A stretch of DNA of 64,000 bases from Bradyrhizobium sp. SZCCHNS1050 (GTDB lineage Bacteria; Pseudomonadota; Alphaproteobacteria; Rhizobiales; Xanthobacteraceae). A model generated the notes under the pieces. That model ran no database searches. It saw nothing but the letters and a program-made list of their open reading frames with translations, and was not told the DNA's origin. Positions 34,678 to 43,339 of the stretch are shown piece after piece; within the stretch, counting starts at the first letter, position 1, and each line of letters opens with the position of its first letter. The position numbers and the translations under genes are program-made. The stretch spans positions 5,025,501 to 5,089,500 of the forward strand of contig NZ_JAUETR010000001.1 of the NCBI RefSeq assembly GCF_032484785.1. The letters are read 5' to 3'.

Positions 34678-37026
34678 ATGAAGATCGCGATCATCGGCGG
34701 CGGACCTGCCGGTCTCTATGCGGCGATATTGCTCAAGAAGCAGCGGCCCAGCGCCGACATCGCGGTCTACGAGCGCAACCGCGCCGACGATACGTTCGGC
34801 TTCGGCGTGGTGTTCTCCGACGCCACGCTCGACAATTTCGAGAAGCACGATCTGCCGAGCTACCAGCGGATCACCCAGGAGTTCGCCTACTGGGATGATA
34901 TTGCCGTGCATTTCCGCGGCGCGGTCCACCGGGTCGGCGGCAATGGTTTCTGCGGCTGCTCGCGCCGCACGCTGCTGCGAATCCTGCAGGAGCGAGCGCG
35001 CGAGCTGGGTGTGACCCTGCAGTTCGAGGTCGACCTCGAGGACGAGTCGCAATTCGCTGATGCGGATCTCCTGATCCTGTCTGACGGCATCAACAGTCGT
35101 TTCCGTCAGAAGTACGTCGATCACTTCCAGCCGGAGGTGGATCTGCGCGCCAACAAGTTCGCGTGGATGGGCTCGACCAAGCCGCTCGATGCCTTCACCT
35201 TCATCTTCCAGGAGACCGAGTGGGGTCCGTTCATCGCGCACGCCTACCAATACGAGGCGGGGCACTCGACCTGGATCTTCGAGACCGATCCAGAGACCTT
35301 CGAGCGGGCCGGCCTGACCGGGCTCGATGAGCGGCAATCCGCCGACCGCATGAAGGAGATCTTCGGCTGGTTCCTCGGCGACCATCCGCTGCTGATCAAC
35401 CGCTCGATGTGGCGCAATTTCCCGATGATCCGCAACAAGCGCTGGGTCAAGGACAACATGGTGCTGCTCGGCGACGCCAAGTCGACTGCGCATTTCTCGA
35501 TCGGCTCGGGCACCAAGCTTGCGATGGAGGACGCGATCGCGCTGGCTGACGCCATGCAGCGCGCGCCCAACATTCCGGCGGCGCTCGATCTTTACGAGCA
35601 TGGCCGGCGCGAGGAGGTCGAGAAGACCCAGCACGCCGCCGACGTGTCGCTGGTCTGGTTCGAGCACGTCGACCGCTTCTGGGATTTCGATCCGGTTCAG
35701 TTCGCGTTCGGCGTGATGACGCGCTCGAAAGCGATCACCTACGACAATCTCACTCTGCGCGCGCCGGACTTCGTGGCCGAGGTCGACAAGGCCTTCGCGC
35801 GCCAGGTGCGATCCAAGGGGTTTGACGTCGATGTCGACAAGCCGGTCGCGCCGATGTTCCAGCCGCTCAAGCTGCGCGAGATGACGCTCGCCAACCGCGC
35901 CGTGCTGTCGCCGATGTGCATGTACTCGGCCGAGGAGGGCGTGCCCGGCGATTTCCACCTCGTGCATTATGGCTCGCGGGCGATCGGCGGCGCTGGCCTG
36001 CTGTTCACCGAGATGACCTGCGTCAGCCGCGATGCGCGTATCACGCCTGGCTGCGCCGGCCTTTGGAACGATGCGCAGCAAGCGGCGTGGAAGCGCATCG
36101 TCGGTTTCGTTCATGCGAACTCGCGGGCGAAGTTCGCGCTGCAGCTCGGCCACGCCGGCCGCAAGGGCGCGACCAAGTTGATGTGGGACGGCATGGACCG
36201 TCCGCTGGAGCAGGGCGGCTGGGACATCGTGTCGGCGTCGCCGCTGCCGTACTTCCCGGACAGCCGGGTGCCGCGCGAACTCGACCGCGCGGCAATGGAT
36301 GCGATCAAGGCCGACTTCGTTGCGGCCGCCGAACGCGGCCACGCTTGCGGATTCGACATGCTCGAACTGCACTGCGCCCACGGCTATTTGCTCGCCAGCT
36401 TCATCTCGCCGCTGACCAACAAGCGGACGGACGAATACGGCGGGTCGCTGGAGAACCGGTTACGCTTTCCGTTGGAGGTCTTCGCCGCCATGCGCGCGGC
36501 GTGGCCGGCGCACAAGCCGATGTCGGTGCGCATCTCCGCCACCGACTGGGCCGACGGCGGCGTCACTGGTGACGACGCGGTGCTGATCGCCCGCGCGTTC
36601 GGCGAGGCCGGCGTCGATCTCGTCGATGTCTCGACCGGCCAGACCGTTTGCGAGGCCAAGCCGATCTACGGCCGCATGTTCCAGACGCCGTTCTCCGATC
36701 AGGTCCGCAATGAGGCTGATGTCGCGACCATGTGCGTCGGTAACATCACCTCGGCCGACCAGGTCAACACCATCCTGGCCGCCGGCCGCGCCGATCTCGT
36801 CGCGCTCGGCCGTCCGCATCTGGTCGACCCCGCCTTCACGATGAAGGCCGCGGCCTGGTACGGCGCCGACATGTTCTGTCCGCCGCAATATCTGCCGGGC
36901 AAGGAGCAAATCTTCCGCAACAGCGTCCGCGACCGGCAGGATTTCGAGGAGCTGAAGATTAAGGCTAAGCCGAAAACGCGGGCCGAGCTGACGGCAGAGG
37001 CTGCGAAGCCGCTTGCGGCGGAGTAA
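34678..37026 (+). CDS. 2-aminobenzoyl-CoA monooxygenase/reductase (bifunctional flavoprotein)
   Basis: A 782-residue fusion. Residues 1-about 385 are an FAD monooxygenase of the salicylyl-CoA 5-hydroxylase/p-hydroxybenzoate hydroxylase type: [20 protein letters not shown] at the start, DGINSRFRQ, and [24 protein letters not shown]. Residues about 390-760 are an old-yellow-enzyme reductase: [69 protein letters not shown] and [11 protein letters not shown]. This arrangement is known from 2-aminobenzoyl-CoA monooxygenase/reductase of Azoarcus evansii, which hydroxylates and then reduces the ring without oxygenolytic cleavage. Start ATG 34678 has GGAGG 5 nt upstream. The operator at 34626 precedes it. 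Confidence 0.9.
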   Translation: MKIAIIGGGPAGLYAAILLKKQRPSADIAVYERNRADDTFGFGVVFSDATLDNFEKHDLPSYQRITQEFAYWDDIAVHFRGAVHRVGGNGFCGCSRRTLLRILQERARELGVTLQFEVDLEDESQFADADLLILSDGINSRFRQKYVDHFQPEVDLRANKFAWMGSTKPLDAFTFIFQETEWGPFIAHAYQYEAGHSTWIFETDPETFERAGLTGLDERQSADRMKEIFGWFLGDHPLLINRSMWRNFPMIRNKRWVKDNMVLLGDAKSTAHFSIGSGTKLAMEDAIALADAMQRAPNIPAALDLYEHGRREEVEKTQHAADVSLVWFEHVDRFWDFDPVQFAFGVMTRSKAITYDNLTLRAPDFVAEVDKAFARQVRSKGFDVDVDKPVAPMFQPLKLREMTLANRAVLSPMCMYSAEEGVPGDFHLVHYGSRAIGGAGLLFTEMTCVSRDARITPGCAGLWNDAQQAAWKRIVGFVHANSRAKFALQLGHAGRKGATKLMWDGMDRPLEQGGWDIVSASPLPYFPDSRVPRELDRAAMDAIKADFVAAAERGHACGFDMLELHCAHGYLLASFISPLTNKRTDEYGGSLENRLRFPLEVFAAMRAAWPAHKPMSVRISATDWADGGVTGDDAVLIARAFGEAGVDLVDVSTGQTVCEAKPIYGRMFQTPFSDQVRNEADVATMCVGNITSADQVNTILAAGRADLVALGRPHLVDPAFTMKAAAWYGADMFCPPQYLPGKEQIFRNSVRDRQDFEELKIKAKPKTRAELTAEAAKPLAAE

Positions 37027-37079
37027 GGCTCCGTGCCACGCTGCTGCCCGGTACGAGAAGTACGAGTGGAGTAGAGGCG

Positions 37080-38327
37080 ATGAAGGCGATCATCGTTGGC
37101 GGCGGTATCGGCGGATTGACCACGGCCCTGATGCTGCGGGCGCGCGGCATCGACTGTGAGCTGTTCGAGCAGGCGGATGCAATCCGCGAGCTCGGTGTCG
37201 GCATCAACACCCTGCCGCACGCGATCCGGGAGCTCGCCCAGCTCGGGCTGCTCGACCGGCTCGACGAAGTCGCCATCCGGACCTATGAGCTGTTCTACTT
37301 GACTCGGCGCGGCCAGGAGGTCTGGCACGAGACCCGCGGGCTCGACGCCGGCCACGACGTGCCGCAATTCTCGATTCACCGCGGCCGTCTGCAGAGCGTG
37401 ATCCATCAGGCGGTGATGCAGCGGCTCGGGCCTGAGAAGGTCCACACCGGCTGCCGGCTCGGCTCGTTCACCCAGGACGAGGGCGGTGTGACCGCCTATT
37501 TCTTCGACCGCACCGGCGCTCATGTTCACACCGTCCGCGGGGACGTCCTGATCGGCGCCGACGGCATTCATTCCAAGGTCCGGCAGACGCTGTTCCCCAA
37601 TGAGGGCGCGCCGTGCTGGAACGGCCTGATGCTGTGGCGCGGCGCCACCGACTGGCCGGCGTTCCTGACCGGGCGGTCGATGATCATCGCCGGCGGCCTG
37701 AACGCCAAGGCGGTGATCTATCCGATCGCCGAGGGCTCGAGCCCCGCGACCCGCCTCACCAACTGGGCCGTGCTGGTGCGCATCGGCGATGCCAACACCG
37801 CGCCGCCGCGGCGTGAGGACTGGTCGCGGCTCGGCAAGACGGACGAGCTGATGCCGCATGTCAACGGCTTCTCCATTCCCCAGGTCGACTTCGCCGCGAT
37901 GGTGCGGGCGACGCCGGAGTTCTGGGAATATCCCTGCTGCGACCGCGATCCGCTGCCGTACTGGTCGAGCGGCCGCGTCACCTTGTTGGGCGATGCCGCG
38001 CATCCGATGTACCCGGTCGGCTCCAATGGCGCCTCGCAGGCCATTCTCGATGCCCGCGCGCTCGCCGATGCCTTGGCCCGCTCCGAGCATCCGCGCCAGG
38101 CGCTGATGGCCTATGAGCAGAAGCGGCTGCCGATGACCGCCGAGATCGTCGCGTCGAACCGCCGCGGCGGCCCCGAGGGCGTCATCGATGCCGTCGAGCA
38201 GCTCGCGCCGCAAGGCTTCACGGACATCAACACCATCCTCAACTACGAGGCCCGAGAGGGTATCGTGCGCGGTTATGCGAGCCGGGCCGGCTTTGCCGCG
38301 CGGATGGTAACGCGGCAGGCGTCGTAG
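37080..38327 (+). CDS. PhzS-like FAD-dependent monooxygenase
   Basis: A 415-residue FAD monooxygenase with KAIIVGGGIGGLTTALMLRARG, GVGINTLPHAIRELAQLGL, the DG motif VLIGADGIHSKVRQ, and GDAAHPMYPVGSNGASQAILDARAL. The pattern GRVTLLGDAAHPMYPVGSNG and MLWRGATDWPAF resemble PhzS and related flavin-dependent oxidoreductases. It adds one oxygen atom to an aromatic ring with NAD(P)H. It lies 53 nt downstream of the aminobenzoyl-CoA enzyme and likely shares its transcript. The substrate is unknown, possibly a hydroxylated or N-heterocyclic aromatic acid. Confidence 0.87.
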   Translation: MKAIIVGGGIGGLTTALMLRARGIDCELFEQADAIRELGVGINTLPHAIRELAQLGLLDRLDEVAIRTYELFYLTRRGQEVWHETRGLDAGHDVPQFSIHRGRLQSVIHQAVMQRLGPEKVHTGCRLGSFTQDEGGVTAYFFDRTGAHVHTVRGDVLIGADGIHSKVRQTLFPNEGAPCWNGLMLWRGATDWPAFLTGRSMIIAGGLNAKAVIYPIAEGSSPATRLTNWAVLVRIGDANTAPPRREDWSRLGKTDELMPHVNGFSIPQVDFAAMVRATPEFWEYPCCDRDPLPYWSSGRVTLLGDAAHPMYPVGSNGASQAILDARALADALARSEHPRQALMAYEQKRLPMTAEIVASNRRGGPEGVIDAVEQLAPQGFTDINTILNYEAREGIVRGYASRAGFAARMVTRQAS

Positions 38328-38367
38328 CAACGATCTGAGACTGCCCGAACGGCTGCCCCTCGCCCCA

Positions 38368-38397
38368 TCCCTCTCCCCGTGAGGACGGGGAGAGGGA
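38368..38397 (+). terminator. Hairpin after the PhzS-like gene
   Basis: A perfect 13-bp stem (TCCCTCTCCCCGT / ACGGGGAGAGGGA) with a 4-base loop, 40 bases after the stop codon and between convergent genes. There is no T-tract, so it may act as a bidirectional stop or belong to a palindromic repeat family. Confidence 0.5.
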
Positions 38398-38444
38398 GCG
38401 CGCTACGTTCTGCGCAACAGTTCGAAACAAGCGCCAGATCAGAC

Positions 38445-38903
38445 TCACGCCCCCGGAGGCGGGGGCAGAAAGTGGATGTTGTGCTCGGCGGCGAGCTTCA
38501 CCACGTCGTCCGGGTTCTGCTCGCGCATGTTGTGGATCGCCCAGAACAGCTCGTAGAGCCGCCGCGTCGGCGACACCCAGAACAGCGTCTTTGCCGTCTG
38601 CTGCGACTTGTTGAAGATGCCGTGCGGCTTGCCCATCGGCAGCCGCACCGTGTCGCCGGCGGTGGCGTATTCCTCGGCGCCGTCCAGGAAGAAGTCGAGC
38701 CGTCCTTCGAGGATGTAGAGATACTCGTCCTGGTCGGGGTGGATGTGCGGCGGCACGAAGGTGCCTACCGGGAACGTCGCGTGCCAGGAGAAGCTGTGCT
38801 CGGTGCGGTTCTTCGGCACATAGACCTGGCCGAGAATTTTCCAGGAGATGCCCTGGATGCCCTCATTGGCCCGGGTGATGCCGGCGATTTCCGGATGGTT
38901 CAT
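38445..38903 (-). CDS. Cupin-domain protein
   Basis: A 152-residue single cupin with the metal motif VPPHIHPDQDEYLYILEGRLDFFL (about residues 50-75: His, His and Glu as likely ligands) and GDTVRLPMGKPHGIFN (fourth ligand His). The ATG at 38903 has GGGAG upstream; an upstream ATG at 38939 lies inside the previous gene. It is 20 nt behind the binding-protein gene on the minus strand, so the two may be co-transcribed. Small cupins act as dioxygenases, isomerases or ligand-binding proteins; which one is open. Confidence 0.85.
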   Translation of the reverse strand: MNHPEIAGITRANEGIQGISWKILGQVYVPKNRTEHSFSWHATFPVGTFVPPHIHPDQDEYLYILEGRLDFFLDGAEEYATAGDTVRLPMGKPHGIFNKSQQTAKTLFWVSPTRRLYELFWAIHNMREQNPDDVVKLAAEHNIHFLPPPPGA

Positions 38904-38923
38904 GTCGTTTTCGCTCCCTGCTG

Positions 38924-40108
38924 TTACTTGGCCGCGCAATCCTTGGCGTAGCGGTCGGCGTAGTTTTCAAACACCTTCTGCACGATCTCGGTCTGGAACT
39001 TGCCGTCCGGCCGCTTGGCGACCTTGGTCAGATAGAAGTCCTGGATCGGATAGCCGTTGGTGTTGAACTTGAAGTTACCGCGCAGCGAGGCAAAATCGGC
39101 CTTCTTCAGCGCCGCGGCCACTGCATCCTTGTTGCTGAGGTTGCCGCCGACCGCCTTCACGGCGCTGTCGATCAGCAGCGCAGCGTCATAGGCCTGCATC
39201 GCGTAGGTGCCGGGCACGCTGTTGTAGGCGGCCTCGTAGCCGGCGACGAACTTCTTGCTCTGCGGATTGTCGAAATTGGGCGCCCAGTTGGCGCCGCCGA
39301 ACATTCCGACCGCGGCATCCTGCTGCGCAGGGAGCGTGGATTCGTCGACCGTGAAGGCCGAGAGCACCGGAATGGTGTCGGCAAGGCCGGCCTGCTTGAA
39401 CTGCTTGACGAGGTTCACGCCCATGCCACCCGGCATGAAGGTGAACACGGCGTCCGGCTTCTGCGAGGAGATCTTGGACAGTTCAGGCTGGAAGTCGAGC
39501 GTGTTGAGCGGAACGTAGGACTCTTCGACGATCTCGCCCTTGTAGTCGAGCTTGAAGCCGGCGACGGAATCGCGCCCGGCTTGATAGTTCGGAACCAGCA
39601 GATACATCTTCTTGTAGCCGCGGTCCTGCGCGACCTTGCCGAGAACGGCATGCACCTGGTCGTTCTGGTACGAGGTCACGTAGAAGTAGGGGCTGCATTC
39701 CTTGCCGGCGTAGCTGGACGGACCGGCATTCGGGCTGATCAGGAAGGTCTTGTTCTCGGTGACCGGCCGGTGGATGGCCTGCAGCATGTTGGAGAAGATC
39801 GGACCGACGACGAAGTCGACCTTGTCACGCTCGAGCAGGCCCTTGACCTTGGTGATCGCGGCATCCGGCTTCAGCTCGTCGTCGGCGACGACCACCTCGA
39901 CGTCCTTGCCGCCCATCTTGCCGCCGAGGTCCTTGATGGCAAGGTTGAAGCCGTCGCGGACCTGGCCGCCGAGCGCGGCGGCGGGGCCGGAGAGGGTGAC
40001 GATGACGCCGATCTTGATCTTGTCGTCGGCCAGCGCCGGCTGGGCGAGCAGGCTCGCGGCAATGCCAAGACCGACGCCGAGACCGGCCAGCTTCGAACTC
40101 ATTTTCAT
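38924..40108 (-). CDS. LivK-type ABC transporter substrate-binding protein (orphan)
   Basis: A 394-residue Peripla_BP_6 protein: signal peptide (LAGLGVGLGIAASLLAQPALA), then IKIGVIVTLSGPAAALGGQV, GKDVEVVVADDELKPDAAI, DFVVGPIFSNMLQAIHRPV and PDAVFTFMPGGMGVNLVKQF. It belongs to the branched-chain amino-acid/aromatic-acid uptake group. No permease or ATPase genes of this transporter type are in the window, so it either uses components elsewhere or is an orphan. The ATG at 40108 is preceded by GGGGGAG. Its location between the anthranilate genes and the MarR gene suggests uptake of anthranilate or another aromatic acid. Confidence 0.88.
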   Translation of the reverse strand: MKMSSKLAGLGVGLGIAASLLAQPALADDKIKIGVIVTLSGPAAALGGQVRDGFNLAIKDLGGKMGGKDVEVVVADDELKPDAAITKVKGLLERDKVDFVVGPIFSNMLQAIHRPVTENKTFLISPNAGPSSYAGKECSPYFYVTSYQNDQVHAVLGKVAQDRGYKKMYLLVPNYQAGRDSVAGFKLDYKGEIVEESYVPLNTLDFQPELSKISSQKPDAVFTFMPGGMGVNLVKQFKQAGLADTIPVLSAFTVDESTLPAQQDAAVGMFGGANWAPNFDNPQSKKFVAGYEAAYNSVPGTYAMQAYDAALLIDSAVKAVGGNLSNKDAVAAALKKADFASLRGNFKFNTNGYPIQDFYLTKVAKRPDGKFQTEIVQKVFENYADRYAKDCAAK

Positions 40109-40276
40109 GACAACTCCCCCGGGATGCGGAAATTCAGGTTTATGTTTTTTGCACCTGACCAAACGATGGGCCAGACCGCAGCTTGGTCACAAGCCTAGTC
40201 TGATGACGCCCTCAGCTGCAAGCGAGCTGCTTGCGGAAGGGGCAGTTTCGGCACGCATGCAAGCGCCGCGCCAATT

Positions 40277-40292
40277 GCTTGAAGGTTAAAGG
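40277..40292. promoter_or_regulatory. Weak operator-like site in the binding-protein/MarR divergent promoter
   Basis: GCTTGAAGGTTAAAGG shares the core TTGAAG-T-TTAAA with the site at 32882 but is a poor palindrome. It lies between the divergent binding-protein gene and marR, where autoregulation could occur. Low confidence. Confidence 0.3.
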
Positions 40293-40413
40293 AATTGCCG
40301 CCTCATCGTCCTGCGCAAAATGACGGTACATTTTTCCTTGCTCCCAGGAGGTCCTGAAGGTCAAACTCACGAGCCTCGCCAGACGAGGCTGAACGTGCCC
40401 AAGTGATTCCGTC

Positions 40414-40908
40414 ATGACGCTTGATTCCGAGACCAAGGCCGTCGAGCTGCCCGAGGACCATGCCGAGGAGCTGCGGCTGTGGCTGCGCCTGCTCACCTGT
40501 ACGACCCTGATCGAAGGCGAGATCCGCAGCCGGCTGCGCGAGCGTTTCGACGTGACCCTGCCGCGTTTCGACCTGATGGCGCAGCTCGACAAGGCGCCTG
40601 ATGGCATGACCCTGTCCGACGTCTCCAAGCGCATGATGGTCTCGAACGGCAACGTCACCGGACTGGTCGAGCGCCTCGTCGAATCCGGCCATCTGGATCG
40701 CCGCACCTCCGACACCGACCGCCGCGTCCAGGTGATCCGGCTGACCAAGCTCGGCCGCGCCGAATTCCGCAAGATGGCGGCCGAGCACGAGACCTGGATC
40801 GCGGAAATCTTCGGCGATCTCACGGAGAAGGACGTGCGCGAGTTGATGCGGCTGCTCGCCAAGACCAAGGGATCGGCGCAGAAGGCCGTGCAGCGCCGGC
40901 AGGATTGA
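40414..40908 (+). CDS. MarR-family regulator, proposed regulator of the anthranilate cluster
   Basis: A 164-residue MarR protein. The winged HTH is visible as RFDVTLPRFDLMAQLDKAPD, MTLSDVSKRMMVSNGNVTGLVERLVESGHL and RRTSDTDRRVQVIRLTKLGR. Its closest type by appearance is regulators of aromatic-CoA pathways such as BadR, usually released from DNA by an aromatic CoA thioester. It is flanked by the orphan binding protein (divergent) and the 2-aminobenzoate-CoA ligase (same strand, 165 nt on). The shared palindrome at 34626 and its relatives are its best candidate target. Confidence 0.9.
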   Translation: MTLDSETKAVELPEDHAEELRLWLRLLTCTTLIEGEIRSRLRERFDVTLPRFDLMAQLDKAPDGMTLSDVSKRMMVSNGNVTGLVERLVESGHLDRRTSDTDRRVQVIRLTKLGRAEFRKMAAEHETWIAEIFGDLTEKDVRELMRLLAKTKGSAQKAVQRRQD

Positions 40909-41006
40909 AGCGGGCCTGACAGGACGTCGCAGGCCACGCTGCCACGCGCGGCAGGCGCTCAAACAATTTGCGGGCAGTGCACAATCTTCGGCTCTTGCGC
41001 CTAGAT

Positions 41007-41037
41007 GTTTTAAGTCTAAAATGTTTAGGACTGAAAC
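41007..41037. promoter_or_regulatory. Two adjacent operator-like sites upstream of the 2-aminobenzoate-CoA ligase gene
   Basis: GTTTTAAGTCTAAAAT (41007-41022) matches 14 of 16 bases of the palindrome at 34626. A second, weaker copy, GTTTAGGACTGAAAC, follows at 41023-41037. They end 36 bases before the ligase ATG, the same distance as at 34626, so binding there would block or position transcription at a similar place in both promoters. Confidence 0.62.
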
Positions 41038-41073
41038 GTGCCGGGCGTCCTTCCCTTCAGACAGGAGCGTGTG

Positions 41074-42765
41074 ATGGCCACTGCCGCCAAGGTTCAGCAG
41101 CCGGAGAGCACCAGCGCGCATGCGCATAGCGCCCACGTCGACACCTTCGCCCAGGACAATCTGCCGCCGCGTGAGCTGTGGCCAGACTTCGTCTTCAGCC
41201 GGCCCGAATTCCAGTATCCGCCGCGGCTGAACTGCGTGACGCATTTCGTCGATCGCTGGGTCAAGGAGGGGCGGGGCGATGCGCCATGCATCATCAGCGC
41301 TGACATCAGCTACACGTATCGCGAGCTGCAGGCACTGGTGAACAGGATCGCCAACGTCCTGGTCGGCAAGCTCGGTCTCGTGCCCGGCGGCCGCGTGCTG
41401 CTCCGCTCCGCGAACAATCCGATGATGGTTGCCACCTATCTGGCCGTCATCAAGGCCGGCGGCATCGTGGTCGCCACCATGCCGCTGCTGCGCGCCAAGG
41501 AGCTGTCCTATCCGATCCAGAAGGCGCAGATCGCGCTGGCCTTGTGCGACGGCAAGCTGGCCGACGAGATGGAAAAGACCCGCCCGATCGCGCCGGCGCT
41601 GAAGCAGGTGGTCTATTGGGGCAACGGCCAGCCCAACGCGCTGGAGGCGCTGATCGCCGATGCCAGCCCGGAGTTCACCGCGGTCGATACCGCCTCCGAC
41701 GATCTCTGCCTGATCGCATTCACCTCCGGTACGACCGGCGATCCCAAGGGCACCATGCATTTCCACCGCGACATGCTCGCGGTGTGCGACGGCTACGCCC
41801 GCAACGTGCTGCGCGCCAGCCAGAGCGACCGCTTCATCGGCACCGCACCGCTCGCCTTCACCTTCGGTTTCGGCGGCGTGCTGTTTCCGATGCACATCGG
41901 GGCATCCTACGTCGTGCTGGAAAAGACCTCGCCGGACGATCTGCTCGCGGCCATCGAGCGCTACAAGGCCACCATCTGCTTCACGGCGCCGACCGCCTAT
42001 CGGGCGATGCTGAGCAAGCTCGAGGGGCGCGACATCTCCTCGCTGCGCAAATGCGTCTCCGCCGGTGAGACCCTGCCGAAGCCGACCTTCGACGCCTGGC
42101 TGAAGGCGACCGGGCTGAAGCTGATGGACGGCATCGGCTCGACCGAGATGCTGCATATCTTCATCAGTGCCGTCGAGGACGAGATCCGTCCCGGCGCCAC
42201 CGGCAAGCCGGTGCCGGGCTACGAGGCCAAGATCGTCGACGACGAGGGCCACGACGTGCCGCCGGGCACGATGGGGCGGCTCGCGGTGCGGGGTCCCACC
42301 GGCTGCCGCTATCTCGCCGACGAGCGTCAGCGCAAATACGTCCAGAACGGCTGGAATGTCACCGGCGACACCTATGTGATGGATGAGGACGGCTACTTCT
42401 GGTATCAGTCGCGCTCTGACGACATGATCGTCTCGTCCGGCTACAACATCGCCGGCACCGACGTCGAGGCGGCGCTGTTGACGCATGCGGCGGTCGCCGA
42501 ATGCGGCGTCGTCGGTGCTCCCGACGACGCGCGCGGAATGGTCGTGAAGGCGTATGTCGTGCTGGCGCCGGGGGTGGAAGGCACGCCGGCGCTGGTGGCC
42601 GAGCTGCAGGAGCATGTCAAACGCGAGATCGCGCCGTACAAATATCCGCGCGCGATCGAGTTCGTGACGCAACTGCCCAAGACCGAGACCGGCAAGCTGA
42701 AGCGGTTCGCCCTGCGGCAGATCGCGCAGGCTGCCGCTACGCCGTCGCCCGGCGCGGCCTCGTAG
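41074..42765 (+). CDS. 2-aminobenzoate-CoA ligase
   Basis: A 563-residue adenylate-forming ligase of the benzoate-CoA ligase group: FTSGTTGDPKGTMHFHRD (P-loop), LAFTFGFGGVLFPMHIGAS, DGIGSTEMLHIFIS, GWNVTGDTYVMDEDGYFWYQSRSDDM, and LPKTETGKLKRF with the catalytic Lys. The GIGSTEMLHIF region is typical of benzoate/aminobenzoate ligases rather than fatty-acyl ligases. It makes the substrate of the monooxygenase/reductase at 34678, which together with the RidA gene behind it supports anthranilate as substrate. ATG 41074 has CAGGAG upstream; an upstream GTG at 41038 lies next to the operator and is not used in this reading. Confidence 0.88.
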   Translation: MATAAKVQQPESTSAHAHSAHVDTFAQDNLPPRELWPDFVFSRPEFQYPPRLNCVTHFVDRWVKEGRGDAPCIISADISYTYRELQALVNRIANVLVGKLGLVPGGRVLLRSANNPMMVATYLAVIKAGGIVVATMPLLRAKELSYPIQKAQIALALCDGKLADEMEKTRPIAPALKQVVYWGNGQPNALEALIADASPEFTAVDTASDDLCLIAFTSGTTGDPKGTMHFHRDMLAVCDGYARNVLRASQSDRFIGTAPLAFTFGFGGVLFPMHIGASYVVLEKTSPDDLLAAIERYKATICFTAPTAYRAMLSKLEGRDISSLRKCVSAGETLPKPTFDAWLKATGLKLMDGIGSTEMLHIFISAVEDEIRPGATGKPVPGYEAKIVDDEGHDVPPGTMGRLAVRGPTGCRYLADERQRKYVQNGWNVTGDTYVMDEDGYFWYQSRSDDMIVSSGYNIAGTDVEAALLTHAAVAECGVVGAPDDARGMVVKAYVVLAPGVEGTPALVAELQEHVKREIAPYKYPRAIEFVTQLPKTETGKLKRFALRQIAQAAATPSPGAAS

Positions 42766-42786
42766 GAGAGACAAGGAGAGACGTTC

Positions 42787-43233
42787 GTGAGCACGACCAA
42801 GGCGCCCACGCTGGCCGTGGTGAAGCAGGATGAGGCCGAGGGCATGCGCGTTCTGCAGCCGAGCGGCTGGCCGATGCCAAAGGGCTACGCCAACGGCATC
42901 AGTGCCGAGGGGCGCATCGTCGTCACCGGCGGCGTGATCGGTTGGGACGCGAGCGAGACGCTCGCCGATGGCTTTGTGACGCAGGTCCGGCAGGCGCTGG
43001 AAAACATCGCCGCGATCCTGGCTGAAGGCAATGCGCGTCCGGAGCACCTGGTGCGGCTGACCTGGTACGTCGTCGACATGGATGAGTATCTCGGCAATTT
43101 GAGGGAGCTTGGGAAGATCTATCGCGAGATCTTTGGCAGTCATTATCCCGCGATGGCCCTGGTGCAGGTCGTCAGGCTGGTCGAGAAGGCCGCGCGGGTG
43201 GAGATCGAGGCGACTGCGGTGGTGCCGCGCTGA
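42787..43233 (+). CDS. RidA/YjgF family protein linked to anthranilate catabolism (GTG start)
   Basis: A 148-residue RidA-family protein: LQPSGWPMPKGYANGISAEGRIVVTGGVIGWD, QVRQALENIAAILAEGNARPEHLVRLTWYVVDM, and YPAMALVQVVRLVEKAARVEIEATAVV. The long N terminus and the ALVQV...ARVEIEA end match pathway-specific RidA proteins of aminobenzoate clusters. The product of the aminobenzoyl-CoA monooxygenase is a non-aromatic amino-enone, and RidA could hydrolyse its enamine/imine to release ammonium. It follows the ligase by 21 nt, so they are co-expressed. The start is a GTG. Confidence 0.87.
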   Translation: MSTTKAPTLAVVKQDEAEGMRVLQPSGWPMPKGYANGISAEGRIVVTGGVIGWDASETLADGFVTQVRQALENIAAILAEGNARPEHLVRLTWYVVDMDEYLGNLRELGKIYREIFGSHYPAMALVQVVRLVEKAARVEIEATAVVPR

Positions 43234-43339
43234 GGGCGCGTGCTGCCGGCAGGGGCTGGTCTTTGATCGGTCGAACTTGGAACGTGACATCGCGTTCTCG
43301 CGGCTGGTCGGCCCGAGCTTTGCTGGTCGATCACCCCCG

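Noticed and set aside
32524..36381. Open frame of 1285 codons on the minus strand through the SDR, hydratase and monooxygenase genes
   Set aside because: It overlaps three well-supported genes in antisense, and its residues are those of a GC-skewed shadow frame.
41038..41073. GTG start for the 2-aminobenzoate-CoA ligase at 41038
   Set aside because: It would lie directly at the end of the operator-like sites; the ATG at 41074 has a better ribosome binding site.
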